45,099 nucleotides of DNA from Cyclobacteriaceae bacterium. GTDB lineage: Bacteria; Bacteroidota; Bacteroidia; Cytophagales; Cyclobacteriaceae. The notes under the pieces were generated by a model. The model ran no database searches, was not told the origin of the DNA, and was given only the letters and a program-made list of their open reading frames with translations. Below are positions 32,810 to 41,773 of this stretch, piece by piece (position 1 is the first letter of the stretch; the number at the start of each line of letters is the position of its first letter). A program made the translations under genes and the position numbers. The stretch lies in the NCBI GenBank assembly GCA_016786495.1, contig JAEUUJ010000069.1:1-45099 (forward strand). The letters run 5' to 3'.

Positions 32810-33654
32810 ACCGGAAGCTCTTTCATGTATACCGTGCGATACGGAATTTCAATTCCCTGGGCATCGAATTGTTTTTTTATCGAACGAAACAGGTCGGTCT
32901 TGATATTAAATCCGCTGGTCGGATCTTTGGCCCAAACATACGCCCGCAGTTGCTGGCCGAACTCCGTGAGATTGATTACGCGAACGGTTACTTTCGGATC
33001 GCCATTCTTTTTTTCTTCTTGCGTGCGGTTATCCATCGTTTCCGGATGATTTTCGGCCTCCTGGCGGATGATGGTAATGGCCTTGTCGGTGTCGGAACTG
33101 AAAGCAATCGTCAGTTCAACAAAGATGCACACGTTCTCGTGTTGCAGTGTCGAGTTAATAATGGTTTCGTTATTGATCACGCTGTTCGGAATAACGATCA
33201 GCCGGTTTTCGAAATTGCGGATTACGGTGTGGCGAAGCGTGATGTCTTCCACATCGCCTGTATAAAGTTGCCCGATCTGAACGCGGTCGCCTACGCTGAA
33301 TGGCCGGAAGATCACCAGAAATATTCCGCTGATGATATTGGAAAATGCCGACTGGGATGCGAAGCCGACAATGGCCGCCAGCACACCGGCACTGGCGAGC
33401 AGGGTATTTCCATACGTTCGCAGCGAGGGGATTGACCGGAATATCACCACCGTAGCAATCAGGTAGATTACAAAGTCGGTAGCGTTTTTGAAAAACTTGT
33501 AGCGGGTATGGTCGACCTTTAATTTAAGCGCAGCTGTTTTTACAAACCGGTGGATGATGAATTTCAGGATTCGGGAGATAATAATGGCCACGGCAAGCAC
33601 CACGAGTGCAAACACGACAGATTCCCAAATACTCCCTGGCATGAGTCCAAACAT
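32806..33654 (-). CDS. MscS-family mechanosensitive channel
   Basis: About 282 aa, the size of E. coli MscS. Three TM helices occur at about 10-30, 57-77 and 85-112; the third is the pore helix (LLASAGVLAAIVGFASQSA) with the Gly/Ala packing typical of MscS. The beta domain (FRPFSVGDRVQIG, then VEDITLRHTVIRNFENRLIV, PNSVINNETIIN) follows. It releases solutes when tension rises in the inner membrane. The ATG at 33654 was chosen; an upstream TTG at 33663 would add three residues. It is coupled with corA. Confidence 0.93.
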   Translation of the reverse strand: MFGLMPGSIWESVVFALVVLAVAIIISRILKFIIHRFVKTAALKLKVDHTRYKFFKNATDFVIYLIATVVIFRSIPSLRTYGNTLLASAGVLAAIVGFASQSAFSNIISGIFLVIFRPFSVGDRVQIGQLYTGDVEDITLRHTVIRNFENRLIVIPNSVINNETIINSTLQHENVCIFVELTIAFSSDTDKAITIIRQEAENHPETMDNRTQEEKKNGDPKVTVRVINLTEFGQQLRAYVWAKDPTSGFNIKTDLFRSIKKQFDAQGIEIPYRTVYMKELPV

Positions 33655-33746
33655 AGCTTCCAATATACTGGGTTAACCCGATTTAACCTTGCGTCCTGTT
33701 GAAATTTCGCATTTTGAAAGCGTTTAGCGCAGTTGTATTATTGGGC

Positions 33747-34721
33747 ATGGCTTTACGGTTAGAGGACATCAAAACTCCCATCGCGCATGAAATGGCGGAG
33801 TTTGAGCACAAGTTCCGCGATTCAATGAAAACACGGATTTTGCTGCTCGACCGGGTGATGAACTACATCGTGAAGCGCAAGGGAAAGCAGATGCGCCCCA
33901 TGTTCGTTTTCCTGAGCGCGGGCGCCAGCGGCCGGATCACGGAGTCTACCTATCGCGGGGCGGCACTCATCGAGCTGTTGCACACCGCCACGCTGGTACA
34001 CGATGATGTTGTGGACGATGCCAATTACCGGAGAGGATTCTTTTCAATCAATGCCTTGTGGAAAAACAAAGTGGCCGTGCTGGTAGGCGATTTTTTGCTT
34101 TCACGGGGACTAATCCTGTCGGTAGAGAACAAGGAGTTTGATTTGCTGACGATCGTTTCGAAAGCCGTAAAGGAAATCAGCGAAGGCGAGTTGCTGCAAA
34201 TGGAGAAAGCGCGCCAGCTCGACATCACCGAAGAAGTTTATTTCGAGATCATCCGTCAAAAAACAGCATCGCTCATCGCGGCATGTTGCGCAGTGGGCGC
34301 GAGTTCCTCGGGCGCTACGGAAGAAACAGTTGAAAAGATGCGCGCCTTCGGGGAGAAGATCGGTATGGCGTTCCAGATCAAAGACGATTTGTTCGACTAC
34401 GGGGAAGACGAGATCGGGAAACCCGTGGGTATCGATATCAAAGAAAAGAAAATGACGCTTCCGCTGATCTATGCCTTGTCGAAAGCATCGTGGAGTGAGA
34501 AGCGCGGGATCATCCGGATCGTGAAGAACGAAAGTGAAAAGCCGAAAAAAGTCCGTGAGGTAATTGAATTTGTTAAGAAGTCGGGCGGCATCGAATATGC
34601 GCTGGCAGTGATGAATCGTTTTTATACGGAGGCGATGGCGTTGCTTCAAACTTTCCCGGATTCGCAATACCGGACTTCACTCGAGCAGCTCGTGAAGTTT
34701 ACGATCGAAAGAAACAACTAG
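33747..34721 (+). CDS. Long-chain trans-polyprenyl diphosphate synthase
   Basis: 324 aa from the ATG at 33747. The first Asp-rich motif is DDVVDD at 86-91 (LVHDDVVDDANYRRG) with KGKQMRP at about 45-51 before it; the second motif is KDDLFDYGEDE at about 208-218. These bind Mg2+ and allylic diphosphate; the family makes the side chain of menaquinone, probably C35 or so here (inference). A TTG-started reading from 33699 would add 16 hydrophobic residues and is less likely. It is divergent from mscS and converges with the TPR gene one base away. Confidence 0.9.
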   Translation: MALRLEDIKTPIAHEMAEFEHKFRDSMKTRILLLDRVMNYIVKRKGKQMRPMFVFLSAGASGRITESTYRGAALIELLHTATLVHDDVVDDANYRRGFFSINALWKNKVAVLVGDFLLSRGLILSVENKEFDLLTIVSKAVKEISEGELLQMEKARQLDITEEVYFEIIRQKTASLIAACCAVGASSSGATEETVEKMRAFGEKIGMAFQIKDDLFDYGEDEIGKPVGIDIKEKKMTLPLIYALSKASWSEKRGIIRIVKNESEKPKKVREVIEFVKKSGGIEYALAVMNRFYTEAMALLQTFPDSQYRTSLEQLVKFTIERNN

Positions 34722-34722
34722 G

Positions 34723-36039
34723 TCACCGGGTCAATTCTTTCATTTTGGCAATCGCTTCCGGTTCACCTTTCTCGACAGCGGCTCTTAAAAACTGCATTGC
34801 TTTTTCAGTTTCTCCTTGGTCCAATAAAAATTCTGCGTAGTGAAGTTCCAGCAGATCAACCGGTAATTCTTCGGTTTCAGTCTCAAAAGCGATTTGAAAG
34901 TTTTTTTCAGCTTCTGCACGGTCGCCTTTTGCCCAATAGTAGAGTGCCATATTTCGATACGAAAATGATGGCTCGTTATTGGGTATGCTGAGCGCCTTGG
35001 CGATCGATTTTTTACCTTCTTCCAGCTGACCGCATTTTATTAGGGAATATCCCAGGTTATCGTGAGCATACCCGAATTCGTGGTCAAAAGCTATGGCCTG
35101 TTCAAAATAGGGAATACTCTTCTCATACTCCTTCAACCGCTGCAGGTAATATCCAATATTGTTTAGGGCGACCGATTTTAATTTTTTGTCTTCTGTTAGT
35201 TTAATGACGCTCTCGAGCGTGTCAATTGCCGCACGAAAGTCGTTCGAATAATATTGCTCGTTTGACTTTTCAAACATAAGCGCTACCTCAATCTCATCTT
35301 TATTAACAAGTGGTGAGGGGTTTGACTCCAAAAGACTCATCGCGTTTTTAAGGTCGGACTTGATCGAACCGGAAAGTTCAGTGATCCAGACTGGATTATG
35401 TTGGGCAGTTAACTTGCTTTGTAAGGCTAATGCAAAAGCCATGACCTGTGGCGGCATTTGGGAAAGGTTGCTCCACTTATGCTCCCAGAGTCCGTCCGTT
35501 TTCCGGCCGATGTCAGCCAAATGTTGTGCGAGGATCAGCCCAAAATTAAAATAAACGGCTGCGAGGTAAATGAAAAGTTCAGCCTCTTTGCCTGTTCCCC
35601 AATTAACCCGGCTTTCCGTTAAACGAATCGCTATGAATTCATAAAGGAGTTCAATGACCAAACGTTCAGGTCTGCTCAGCAGGTAGTTGAAGACATGAAT
35701 GCGGTATCCGTTTTTAGTGACTTCAACCCGGGTGTTAGGGGCTCCTCCCGACTCGTATGGAGCGTTTTGGGAGTCGCGGATATCTGTATGAATTTCAACG
35801 GCAATTTTGTTTTCCGGAACATTCAGCAGTGCACATAAGTCAGCAACCACGTGGTCAATCGTAATCGTGTTGGAAGAGAACGTTTTTGGAAAATACTGTG
35901 GCGAGATAGTTTTTTGCTCCTGTTCTGGTGCCGGATAACCAAACGTCTTGATGAGCCATTTAAAATTGTCTTCAACCCAGGCCCTGTCTTCAGGGGTTAT
36001 GACCGGCTTGCTTATATTGATGAACCCAAATACGCTCAT
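34723..36039 (-). CDS. TPR protein with N-terminal degenerate metallopeptidase-like domain
   Basis: 438 aa. The N-terminal ~230 residues start TPEDRAWVEDNFKWLIKTFG (15-34), YFPKTFS and a core VIELLYEFIAIRL (128-140), then ELFIYLAAVYFNFGLI (154-169). From memory this matches a family of putative zinc proteins whose core reads HELAH followed by ExLTDLxxVFxGLG. Here both His positions are lost (IELLY) and the Asp is Tyr, so a metal site looks destroyed. Residues about 245-430 are at least four TPR repeats (ALNNIGYYLQRLKEYEKSIPYFEQAI; AHDNLGYSLIKCGQLEEGKKSI). No signal peptide, so cytoplasmic. Role unknown; possibly a binding scaffold. Confidence 0.75.
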   Translation of the reverse strand: MSVFGFINISKPVITPEDRAWVEDNFKWLIKTFGYPAPEQEQKTISPQYFPKTFSSNTITIDHVVADLCALLNVPENKIAVEIHTDIRDSQNAPYESGGAPNTRVEVTKNGYRIHVFNYLLSRPERLVIELLYEFIAIRLTESRVNWGTGKEAELFIYLAAVYFNFGLILAQHLADIGRKTDGLWEHKWSNLSQMPPQVMAFALALQSKLTAQHNPVWITELSGSIKSDLKNAMSLLESNPSPLVNKDEIEVALMFEKSNEQYYSNDFRAAIDTLESVIKLTEDKKLKSVALNNIGYYLQRLKEYEKSIPYFEQAIAFDHEFGYAHDNLGYSLIKCGQLEEGKKSIAKALSIPNNEPSFSYRNMALYYWAKGDRAEAEKNFQIAFETETEELPVDLLELHYAEFLLDQGETEKAMQFLRAAVEKGEPEAIAKMKELTR

Positions 36040-36083
36040 GGAGAAATGTATGTATCAAGGAAGGTAATGAATAAAAACAAAAA

Positions 36084-36109
36084 ACCCTTCCCGTGAAAAC
36101 GGAAAGGGT
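36084..36109 (-). terminator. Terminator downstream of the 156-aa unknown gene
   Basis: ACCCTTCCCGT (36084-36094), GAAA loop, ACGGAAAGGGT (36099-36109), one mismatch. On the minus strand it is followed by TTTTTTGTTTTT, ideal for the gene ending at 36147. On the plus strand the trailing T-tract (CTCTTTT) is shorter. The loop is a stable GNRA-like tetraloop. Confidence 0.8.
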
Positions 36110-36146
36110 CTCTTTTACCTAAACCTAAACCTGTAACTAAACTTTA

Positions 36147-36617
36147 CTATAGCGCAGCAGCAACCCGGCTACGGCCGGCTTCCAGTACTGCGTATTCTTT
36201 TAATGCCTTAAAAATTGACGAATCTAATTTTTCCTCTGCCTTGCCGGCCTCCGAAGGAGTATACAACCCTTCACTTTCCCACCAGCGTTTGGCATCTGCA
36301 CGCGCTTCGGCTTTGTCTACCTCAAACAAGTTGATGCAGCTGTCGGAAATCATCCATGCCTTATCGACCGAGCTGTGTTTTTCGAAAATCAGGCTGCGCA
36401 TCTGCGTGCCGCTTTGCTGATTTTTGAAATGCGATACAGTGTACGACAGCGTTTCAGGCTCTGTCATTACCATATCCCAGAATTTTTTCGAAGAAACAAT
36501 CTGTGAAGTGGTGAGCATGTATCCGAAACCGTGCTCAATGTTCTCTTTTGTGATCGGGCATTTAGCCTTCAGTTCTTTCTTTTTGTTCTTCCCTAAAAGT
36601 TTGTCGAAAAATGCCAT
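36147..36617 (-). CDS. Protein of unknown function, 156 aa
   Basis: Starts MAFFDKLLGKNKKKELKAKC then PITKENIEHGFGYMLTTSQI. No signal peptide or TM segment; the amphipathic N-terminal helix with a basic run (KNKKKELKAK) might touch membrane. Cys20-Pro could belong to a metal or redox site with the single later Cys (SDSCINLF). The middle is mixed alpha/beta, the C-terminus helical (FKALKEYAVLEAGRSRVAAAL). I do not recognise the family. Single gene with its own terminator, between the TPR and thioredoxin-like genes. Confidence 0.7.
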   Translation of the reverse strand: MAFFDKLLGKNKKKELKAKCPITKENIEHGFGYMLTTSQIVSSKKFWDMVMTEPETLSYTVSHFKNQQSGTQMRSLIFEKHSSVDKAWMISDSCINLFEVDKAEARADAKRWWESEGLYTPSEAGKAEEKLDSSIFKALKEYAVLEAGRSRVAAAL

Positions 36618-36753
36618 TTCACAGCAGGTTTATAATACAGTAGATACTCCGATATGCCCGAATAGTTGCATGTAAGACTCAAAAAAGTTGAAAAATGTTA
36701 CAAATGGTCTTTATCCGGGTATATTTTGTCAATTCAACGCCTTGAACCGGGGA

Positions 36754-38286
36754 TTATTTTGTTCCCGATTTAGGCGGCATAGCAGGTTTTTCGTTGAGCT
36801 TGCTGCAATCGAACGGTACCCGGTCGGGCTGTTTTTTGGGATTTGCCGCCAGCCGTTTCAGCATTTTTTCGTAGTTGATGATGAAGTCTTCCAGCTTGGC
36901 AGCCGGCAGCTTCTTGGCAATTATTTTGTGATTGGCATCCAGCACGTAAAGTGTTGGCGTGGATGGTGCATCGTACTGATCGCGGTAGGTAACTTTCAGG
37001 TAGGTGCGAGGTCCGTTCACGTTGATCCATTTCATGCCCATCTCTTTGATATACTTCCGCATCTCGGCCATCGAAGTGTCAATGCTCACGGCAAACACTT
37101 CAACATTCAGCTTAAGCTTGTTCTTGTTGTAAAAGTTGACCAGTACCGGTGTTTCTTTTTTACAACTCGGACAGCCCGGATCATAAATGTAGAGCACGGT
37201 GTACTTGGCTTTGATGTCATACAGTGATCGGGGTTGAAAGTTCTCATCCTGCATCATCAGGTTGGGCCCGGTTTTGCCGATCAAACTTTTGCAGTATCCA
37301 TCGGCCAGGTCTTTCAGGCTCTTCTTGTATTTGTCGTTCGCCCAAAAATCCATCTCACCGGATGCGTAGTAGGTATAATAGATCCACACAAATACTTCAT
37401 CCATGCCCATGTACTCAGGCGTTGCGTACTTGGCGGTGATTGTCCATAGTAAGAACTTGTAGGCCTCGGGATTCCGTTTTGCCTTCGCAACAAGTTTGGT
37501 GATGGCTTGCGTAATGGTATCCGGGTGCTGCGTGTAGAGCTTGTCGAGATACTCGTTCACTTTATTTTTATAAAGCGGTTCAGAGGTGCGGGTGAGCGCA
37601 TCATCCGCTAAATCGAAATAATCAAAATAGTGTTCGCGGTAGTACTTTAACTGGAACAGTGAATCAATGCTTCCGTCAGCGCGTTTGGGCGGATCGGGCA
37701 CGTTAACCTGTTTGGTTGTTTTAAACAGCCGGGCAGTCATTGTTTTCGGATGTTCCTGAATAATTTTATCCTGATAGATTTGTGCTTCGTCCCCGATTTT
37801 TTTTAGCGCTTCGCGTGCTTCCTTCTTTTTCGCTTCGTCCGTCAGCGTGCTGTCTTTCACGATCTTCACATGCGGTTCGGCTTTTTTGCTGAGCTCGGCA
37901 TTATGTGCCAGGTTCTCATAATAGAGGGTATTGTCTATGTCGTTTTTGAACCGAATGTTGCCCACGGGCTTGCGCAATGCGGCTGTGTCCAATTCTATTC
38001 CGAAGTGCTGATTCGGCCCAACCATAATGTCGATCAGGCGTGACTTGTTGAGAACTAAAAAATAGGGGCCTTCCGGCAGCGCGCGCTTGCCATTAAAAGA
38101 GAATTCACCCTTGCTGGTTACGTTAGCCGTGTCGCGGATATATGCCTGGTCGGCAAAGTAGTAGCCGAGGTATGCAGTAGTGTCTTTCAACCCGTTGATT
38201 TTGAAATCAATCGAGTAGCCCGGTTTGGTCTGTGCAATTGTGCAAAACGGAATAACCAGGGTAAATAAGAACAAAAACTTTTTCAT
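36754..38286 (-). CDS. Exported thioredoxin-fold protein (TlpA-like), DUF4369/DUF5106 type
   Basis: 510 aa. Signal peptide MKKFLFLFTLVIPFCTIAQ (1-19), then a DUF4369-like beta domain (about 22-120; INGLKDTTAYLGYYFADQAY, VGPNQHFGIELDT), a helical DUF5106-like region (about 130-340), and a thioredoxin domain (about 355-475) with CPSC (GCPSCKKETP) as redox centre and the cis-Pro in PSTPTLYVL. It should reduce or isomerise periplasmic disulfides. The ATG at 38286 was chosen over the longer reading from 38367, since it starts a clean signal peptide. Divergent from gldA by 159 bp. Confidence 0.85.
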   Translation of the reverse strand: MKKFLFLFTLVIPFCTIAQTKPGYSIDFKINGLKDTTAYLGYYFADQAYIRDTANVTSKGEFSFNGKRALPEGPYFLVLNKSRLIDIMVGPNQHFGIELDTAALRKPVGNIRFKNDIDNTLYYENLAHNAELSKKAEPHVKIVKDSTLTDEAKKKEAREALKKIGDEAQIYQDKIIQEHPKTMTARLFKTTKQVNVPDPPKRADGSIDSLFQLKYYREHYFDYFDLADDALTRTSEPLYKNKVNEYLDKLYTQHPDTITQAITKLVAKAKRNPEAYKFLLWTITAKYATPEYMGMDEVFVWIYYTYYASGEMDFWANDKYKKSLKDLADGYCKSLIGKTGPNLMMQDENFQPRSLYDIKAKYTVLYIYDPGCPSCKKETPVLVNFYNKNKLKLNVEVFAVSIDTSMAEMRKYIKEMGMKWINVNGPRTYLKVTYRDQYDAPSTPTLYVLDANHKIIAKKLPAAKLEDFIINYEKMLKRLAANPKKQPDRVPFDCSKLNEKPAMPPKSGTK

Positions 38287-38394
38287 GGGGCGGGGCTGGG
38301 AACTTTCAATGAGCATTAAAACGCAATTAATAAGCCAGGTTGTTTTAAAGTGACCTGCAAAACGCAAATCTAATCCCTAAATCATAAAATTCTT

Positions 38395-38402
38395 TAGTTT
38401 TG
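38395..38402 (+). promoter_or_regulatory. -7 element for the gldA operon, with small 5' UTR dyad
   Basis: TAGTTTTG matches TAnnTTTG exactly, 44 bases before the gldA ATG. Between them GCCCGAACGGGC (38420-38431) is a tight dyad in the presumed leader, 14 bases before ATG. No convincing -33 TTG is seen at the usual distance. Confidence 0.45.
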
Positions 38403-38445
38403 TGCGCGTTGTTGATAAAGCCCGAACGGGCAGCCTCCAAAAAAT

Positions 38446-39369
38446 ATGTCGCTGGTTGTTAAAAATCTCTTAAAACAATACGGTTCGCAAAAGGCGGTTG
38501 ACAACATTTCATTCCGGGTAGAAGCGGGTGAGATTGTCGGGTTCCTGGGCCCGAACGGTGCCGGAAAATCGACTACCATGAAAATTGCCACCGGCTACGT
38601 TCCGCCAACCGCCGGGGAGGTGTTGGTAGCAGGATTTGATGTAACCACTGCTCCCATACATGTAAAGAAGGTGACGGGGTATCTGCCCGAGCATAATCCG
38701 TTGTACACCGATATGTTTGTTCATGAATACCTGCAGTTTATTGGCAAGCTGTACGGACTGGGTGGCAAGTTTTTAAAAGACCGCGTAGCGGAGATGGTCG
38801 ACCTTTGCGGATTGACGGTTGAGCAAAATAAAAAAATTGAAACGTTATCAAAGGGGTATCGTCAACGTGTTGGCCTGGCGCAGGCGCTGATTCACAATCC
38901 GCAGGTGCTGATTCTGGACGAACCCACTACCGGGCTCGACCCCAACCAGATTCTGGAAATCCGCAGCCTCATTAAAAACATCAGCAAAAACAAAACGGTC
39001 ATTTTCTCCACACACATCATGCAGGAAGTTTCCGCCTTGTGCGACCGTGTGATTGTCATTAATAAAGGAGAGCTGGTTGCTGATGATTCCCTCTCAAACC
39101 TCATGCGCACGCAGGGCCGGCAGGTTTCGCTGATTGCAGAGTTTGAAGGATCGGTTGCTGAGGCCGACTTAAAGAAAATTGAAGGCGTTGAAAATGTTGT
39201 GAAGCTGGACGAAGCTAAATTCAGAATTTATCCCAAAGCCGGTGCAGACGTGCGGCCGGAGGTATTCCGGTTTGCGGCTGACCGCAAACTCTCGTTACTC
39301 GGACTCCGGCAGGAAGAGGGATCGTTAGAAAATATTTTCAGAGAACTTACCGCGAAGCAGGAAGCATGA
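38446..39369 (+). CDS. gldA: Gliding-motility ABC transporter ATP-binding protein GldA
   Basis: 307 aa. Walker A GPNGAGKST (about 35-43), signature LSKGYRQRVGLAQAL (about 132-146), Walker B VLILDEPTTGLDPN (about 152-165) and the H-loop FSTHIMQE. A C-terminal extension after residue 220 (RQVSLIAEFEGSVAEADLKK) fits GldA. With GldF and GldG it forms an ABC transporter needed for gliding in Flavobacterium johnsoniae. It overlaps gldF by ATGA and begins a four-gene overlapping unit. Confidence 0.9.
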   Translation: MSLVVKNLLKQYGSQKAVDNISFRVEAGEIVGFLGPNGAGKSTTMKIATGYVPPTAGEVLVAGFDVTTAPIHVKKVTGYLPEHNPLYTDMFVHEYLQFIGKLYGLGGKFLKDRVAEMVDLCGLTVEQNKKIETLSKGYRQRVGLAQALIHNPQVLILDEPTTGLDPNQILEIRSLIKNISKNKTVIFSTHIMQEVSALCDRVIVINKGELVADDSLSNLMRTQGRQVSLIAEFEGSVAEADLKKIEGVENVVKLDEAKFRIYPKAGADVRPEVFRFAADRKLSLLGLRQEEGSLENIFRELTAKQEA

Positions 39370-40094
39370 TCAGGGTTTTAGCAAAAGAGTTTAACTCCTT
39401 CCTCAACTCCCTCATTGCGTATGTAGTGATCGGGGTTTTCCTCACCGGCATCGGATTGCTGATGTGGGTGTTCCCCGAAACGTCTGTACTTGATTACGGC
39501 TATGCCGACATGGACACGCTGTTTTCGCTGGGGCCGTATGTTTTCATCTTTTTGATTCCGGCCATCACCATGCGCAGCTTTGCCGAAGAGCGCAAGGCGG
39601 GCACGATGGAATTGTTGCTGACAAAACCGTTAACCGACTGGGACATTGTGCTCGGAAAGTTTCTCGCGTGTTTCCTGCTGGTTCTGTTTGCGCTGATTCC
39701 TACCATCATCTATTATTTTTCGGTGCGTTCATTGGGAAATCCTGCCGGCAACATTGACACTCCGGGCGTGATCGGATCGTATATCGGACTTGCCCTGCTG
39801 GCAGGCGTTTTTTGTGCGGTGGGTATTGTGGCATCGTCTATTACATCCAATCAAATTGTTGCGTTTATCCTCGCAGCATTTTTATGCTTCCTTGTTTTCT
39901 CGGGTTTTGAATCGATATCCACGCTCAACGTATGGTCGAGTAATACCCTGCTGATCAAACAATTTGGCATTCTCTATCATTATGAAGCCTTGAGCAAGGG
40001 CCTGATCGACAGCCGCGATGTGATTTACTTCATCAGCGTGGGCGGTTTAATGCTGTTAATTTCAAAAACCATTCTTAGTTCGCGATCATGGTAA
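39366..40094 (+). CDS. gldF: Gliding-motility ABC transporter permease GldF
   Basis: 242 aa, six predicted TM helices (about 15-38, 54-72, 98-122, 133-155, 163-183, 220-238). The ABC-2-type motif SFAEERKAGTMELLLTKPLTDWDIVLGKFLA lies in the first half. It is the membrane channel of the GldAFG transporter. It overlaps gldA by four bases and gldG by seven. Confidence 0.92.
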   Translation: MIRVLAKEFNSFLNSLIAYVVIGVFLTGIGLLMWVFPETSVLDYGYADMDTLFSLGPYVFIFLIPAITMRSFAEERKAGTMELLLTKPLTDWDIVLGKFLACFLLVLFALIPTIIYYFSVRSLGNPAGNIDTPGVIGSYIGLALLAGVFCAVGIVASSITSNQIVAFILAAFLCFLVFSGFESISTLNVWSSNTLLIKQFGILYHYEALSKGLIDSRDVIYFISVGGLMLLISKTILSSRSW

Positions 40095-41773
40095 TGTTAA
40101 CAGGTAAACGAACGGGTGATTTGCTGCTGCTGGCCAACGGGCTTGTGCTGATCGTGCTGCTGAACGTAATCGCATCACATTATTTTTTCCGCGTTGACCT
40201 CACGGAAGAAAAACGTTTCTCCATTAAAGATCAAACCAAAGAGGTGCTTAGCGACCTAGACGACAATGTATTTGTGGAGGTATACCTGGAAGGCGATCTG
40301 AATGCCGGATTCCGCAGGCTTCAAAAATCGATTCGTGAAACGCTTGAAGAATTCAGGATTTACTCCAACAACAAAGTTCAGTTCGTGTTTGTCAATCCGT
40401 CTACGGCCATGAGTCAGAAGGCCCGGAACGAATACATGCAGGAGTTGATGCAGAAAGGAGTAATTCCGACCAATGTGGTGGATAACAAAGATGGTCAGGT
40501 TTCAGAGAAGATCATTTTTCCGGGTGTGGTGATTTCGTACGGAGGGTTTGAAACGGGCGTGAACCTGCTGAAAGGCAATCAGGCCGGTACAGCCGATGAA
40601 AAAATAAACCAGTCGATTGAAGGAATTGAATATGAACTGGCGAATGCAATTTACAAGATGGTTAACAGCGACCGTAAGCGCATCGGGCTGGTAACCGGTC
40701 ATGGCGAGCTGGATAGCCTGGCCATTGCAAGTTTCAACAGTGCATTGCTGGAACTGTATTCCGTAGTGAAGGTTGATTTAAACACCAAAAAATCCCTGGA
40801 GCGTTATGACGCGTTGATTATTGCCAAGCCGGTGCGTGCGTATTCCGAACTGGATAAGTACAAGCTCGATCAATACGTCATGAAGGGCGGAAAGGTTTTG
40901 TTCCTGGTTGATAAACTTGAAGCCAGCATGGACAGTGCTTCGCAGGAAGGCTACTTTGCGTTTCCGTATAACATTAATCTGGATGATCAACTGTTTCGGT
41001 ATGGCATCCGCCTGAATCTGGATTTGGTACAGGATGCGTTAACCGGAAAGTATCCGGTGATTACGGGTGAGGTGGATGGCAAGCCCCAGTTGCAGTTAAT
41101 GGATTGGCCGTTCTTTCCACTGATCAACCGGTATGCCGATCATCCGGTTACCCGCAACCTCGATGCAGTCGTTACACGATTTATCAGTACGGTGGATACC
41201 GTGAAAGCTGTCGGTATAAAAAAGACACCGCTCATGTTTACCTCGCAATTGTCGCGCAGACTGGCCGCACCGGTAGCTGTAAACATTAACGATGTGCGGA
41301 AGAATTTAAAGAAAGAAGATTTTACGCTGAGTTATTTACCAGTCGGTTATTTATTGGAAGGCAGGTTTACATCACTTTATAAAAACCGTTTCCTGCCTTC
41401 AGGCGCGGAACAAGGTTCCTTCACCGATCATGGCGTTCCGACAAAAATCATTGTGATGGCCGATGGTGATCTCGCCCGCAATGATGTGAACCCACGAAAC
41501 GGGCAGCCGCAACAACTTGGTTACGATCCGTTTTCGCGCTACACCTTCGCGAACGAAGAATTGCTGATGAATGCCGTGAACTACCTGGTGAATGGTGATG
41601 GATTGATTGCTGCGCGAAACAAGGAGGTTAAAATCAGACCGTTGGACAAAGAGAGAATCCGGACCGAAAGAACTAAATGGCAAATCATCAACCTCGGTCT
41701 GCCGTTGTTTGTACTCCTGGTGTATGGCATTAGCCGGTCGGTTATCCGCAAACGAAAATATTCAACGTTCTGA
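40088..41773 (+). CDS. gldG: Gliding-motility ABC transporter subunit GldG
   Basis: 561 aa. An N-terminal TM helix (about 12-32), a large periplasmic domain (about 40-525; RVDLTEEKRFSIKDQTKEVL, NKVQFVFVNPSTAM, ALIIAKPVRAYSELDKYKLD) and a second TM helix (about 533-550) near the C-terminus. GldG is the accessory or substrate-binding component of the complex. A second ATG at 40094 is a possible start. It overlaps gldF by seven bases and the DUF4340 gene by one. Confidence 0.92.
   Translation: MVMLTGKRTGDLLLLANGLVLIVLLNVIASHYFFRVDLTEEKRFSIKDQTKEVLSDLDDNVFVEVYLEGDLNAGFRRLQKSIRETLEEFRIYSNNKVQFVFVNPSTAMSQKARNEYMQELMQKGVIPTNVVDNKDGQVSEKIIFPGVVISYGGFETGVNLLKGNQAGTADEKINQSIEGIEYELANAIYKMVNSDRKRIGLVTGHGELDSLAIASFNSALLELYSVVKVDLNTKKSLERYDALIIAKPVRAYSELDKYKLDQYVMKGGKVLFLVDKLEASMDSASQEGYFAFPYNINLDDQLFRYGIRLNLDLVQDALTGKYPVITGEVDGKPQLQLMDWPFFPLINRYADHPVTRNLDAVVTRFISTVDTVKAVGIKKTPLMFTSQLSRRLAAPVAVNINDVRKNLKKEDFTLSYLPVGYLLEGRFTSLYKNRFLPSGAEQGSFTDHGVPTKIIVMADGDLARNDVNPRNGQPQQLGYDPFSRYTFANEELLMNAVNYLVNGDGLIAARNKEVKIRPLDKERIRTERTKWQIINLGLPLFVLLVYGISRSVIRKRKYSTF

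Noticed and set aside
36110-36140. CCTAAA short tandem repeat as CRISPR or phase-variation tract
   Set aside because: Only about two to three 6-bp copies occur in an intergenic leader, too few to be either.
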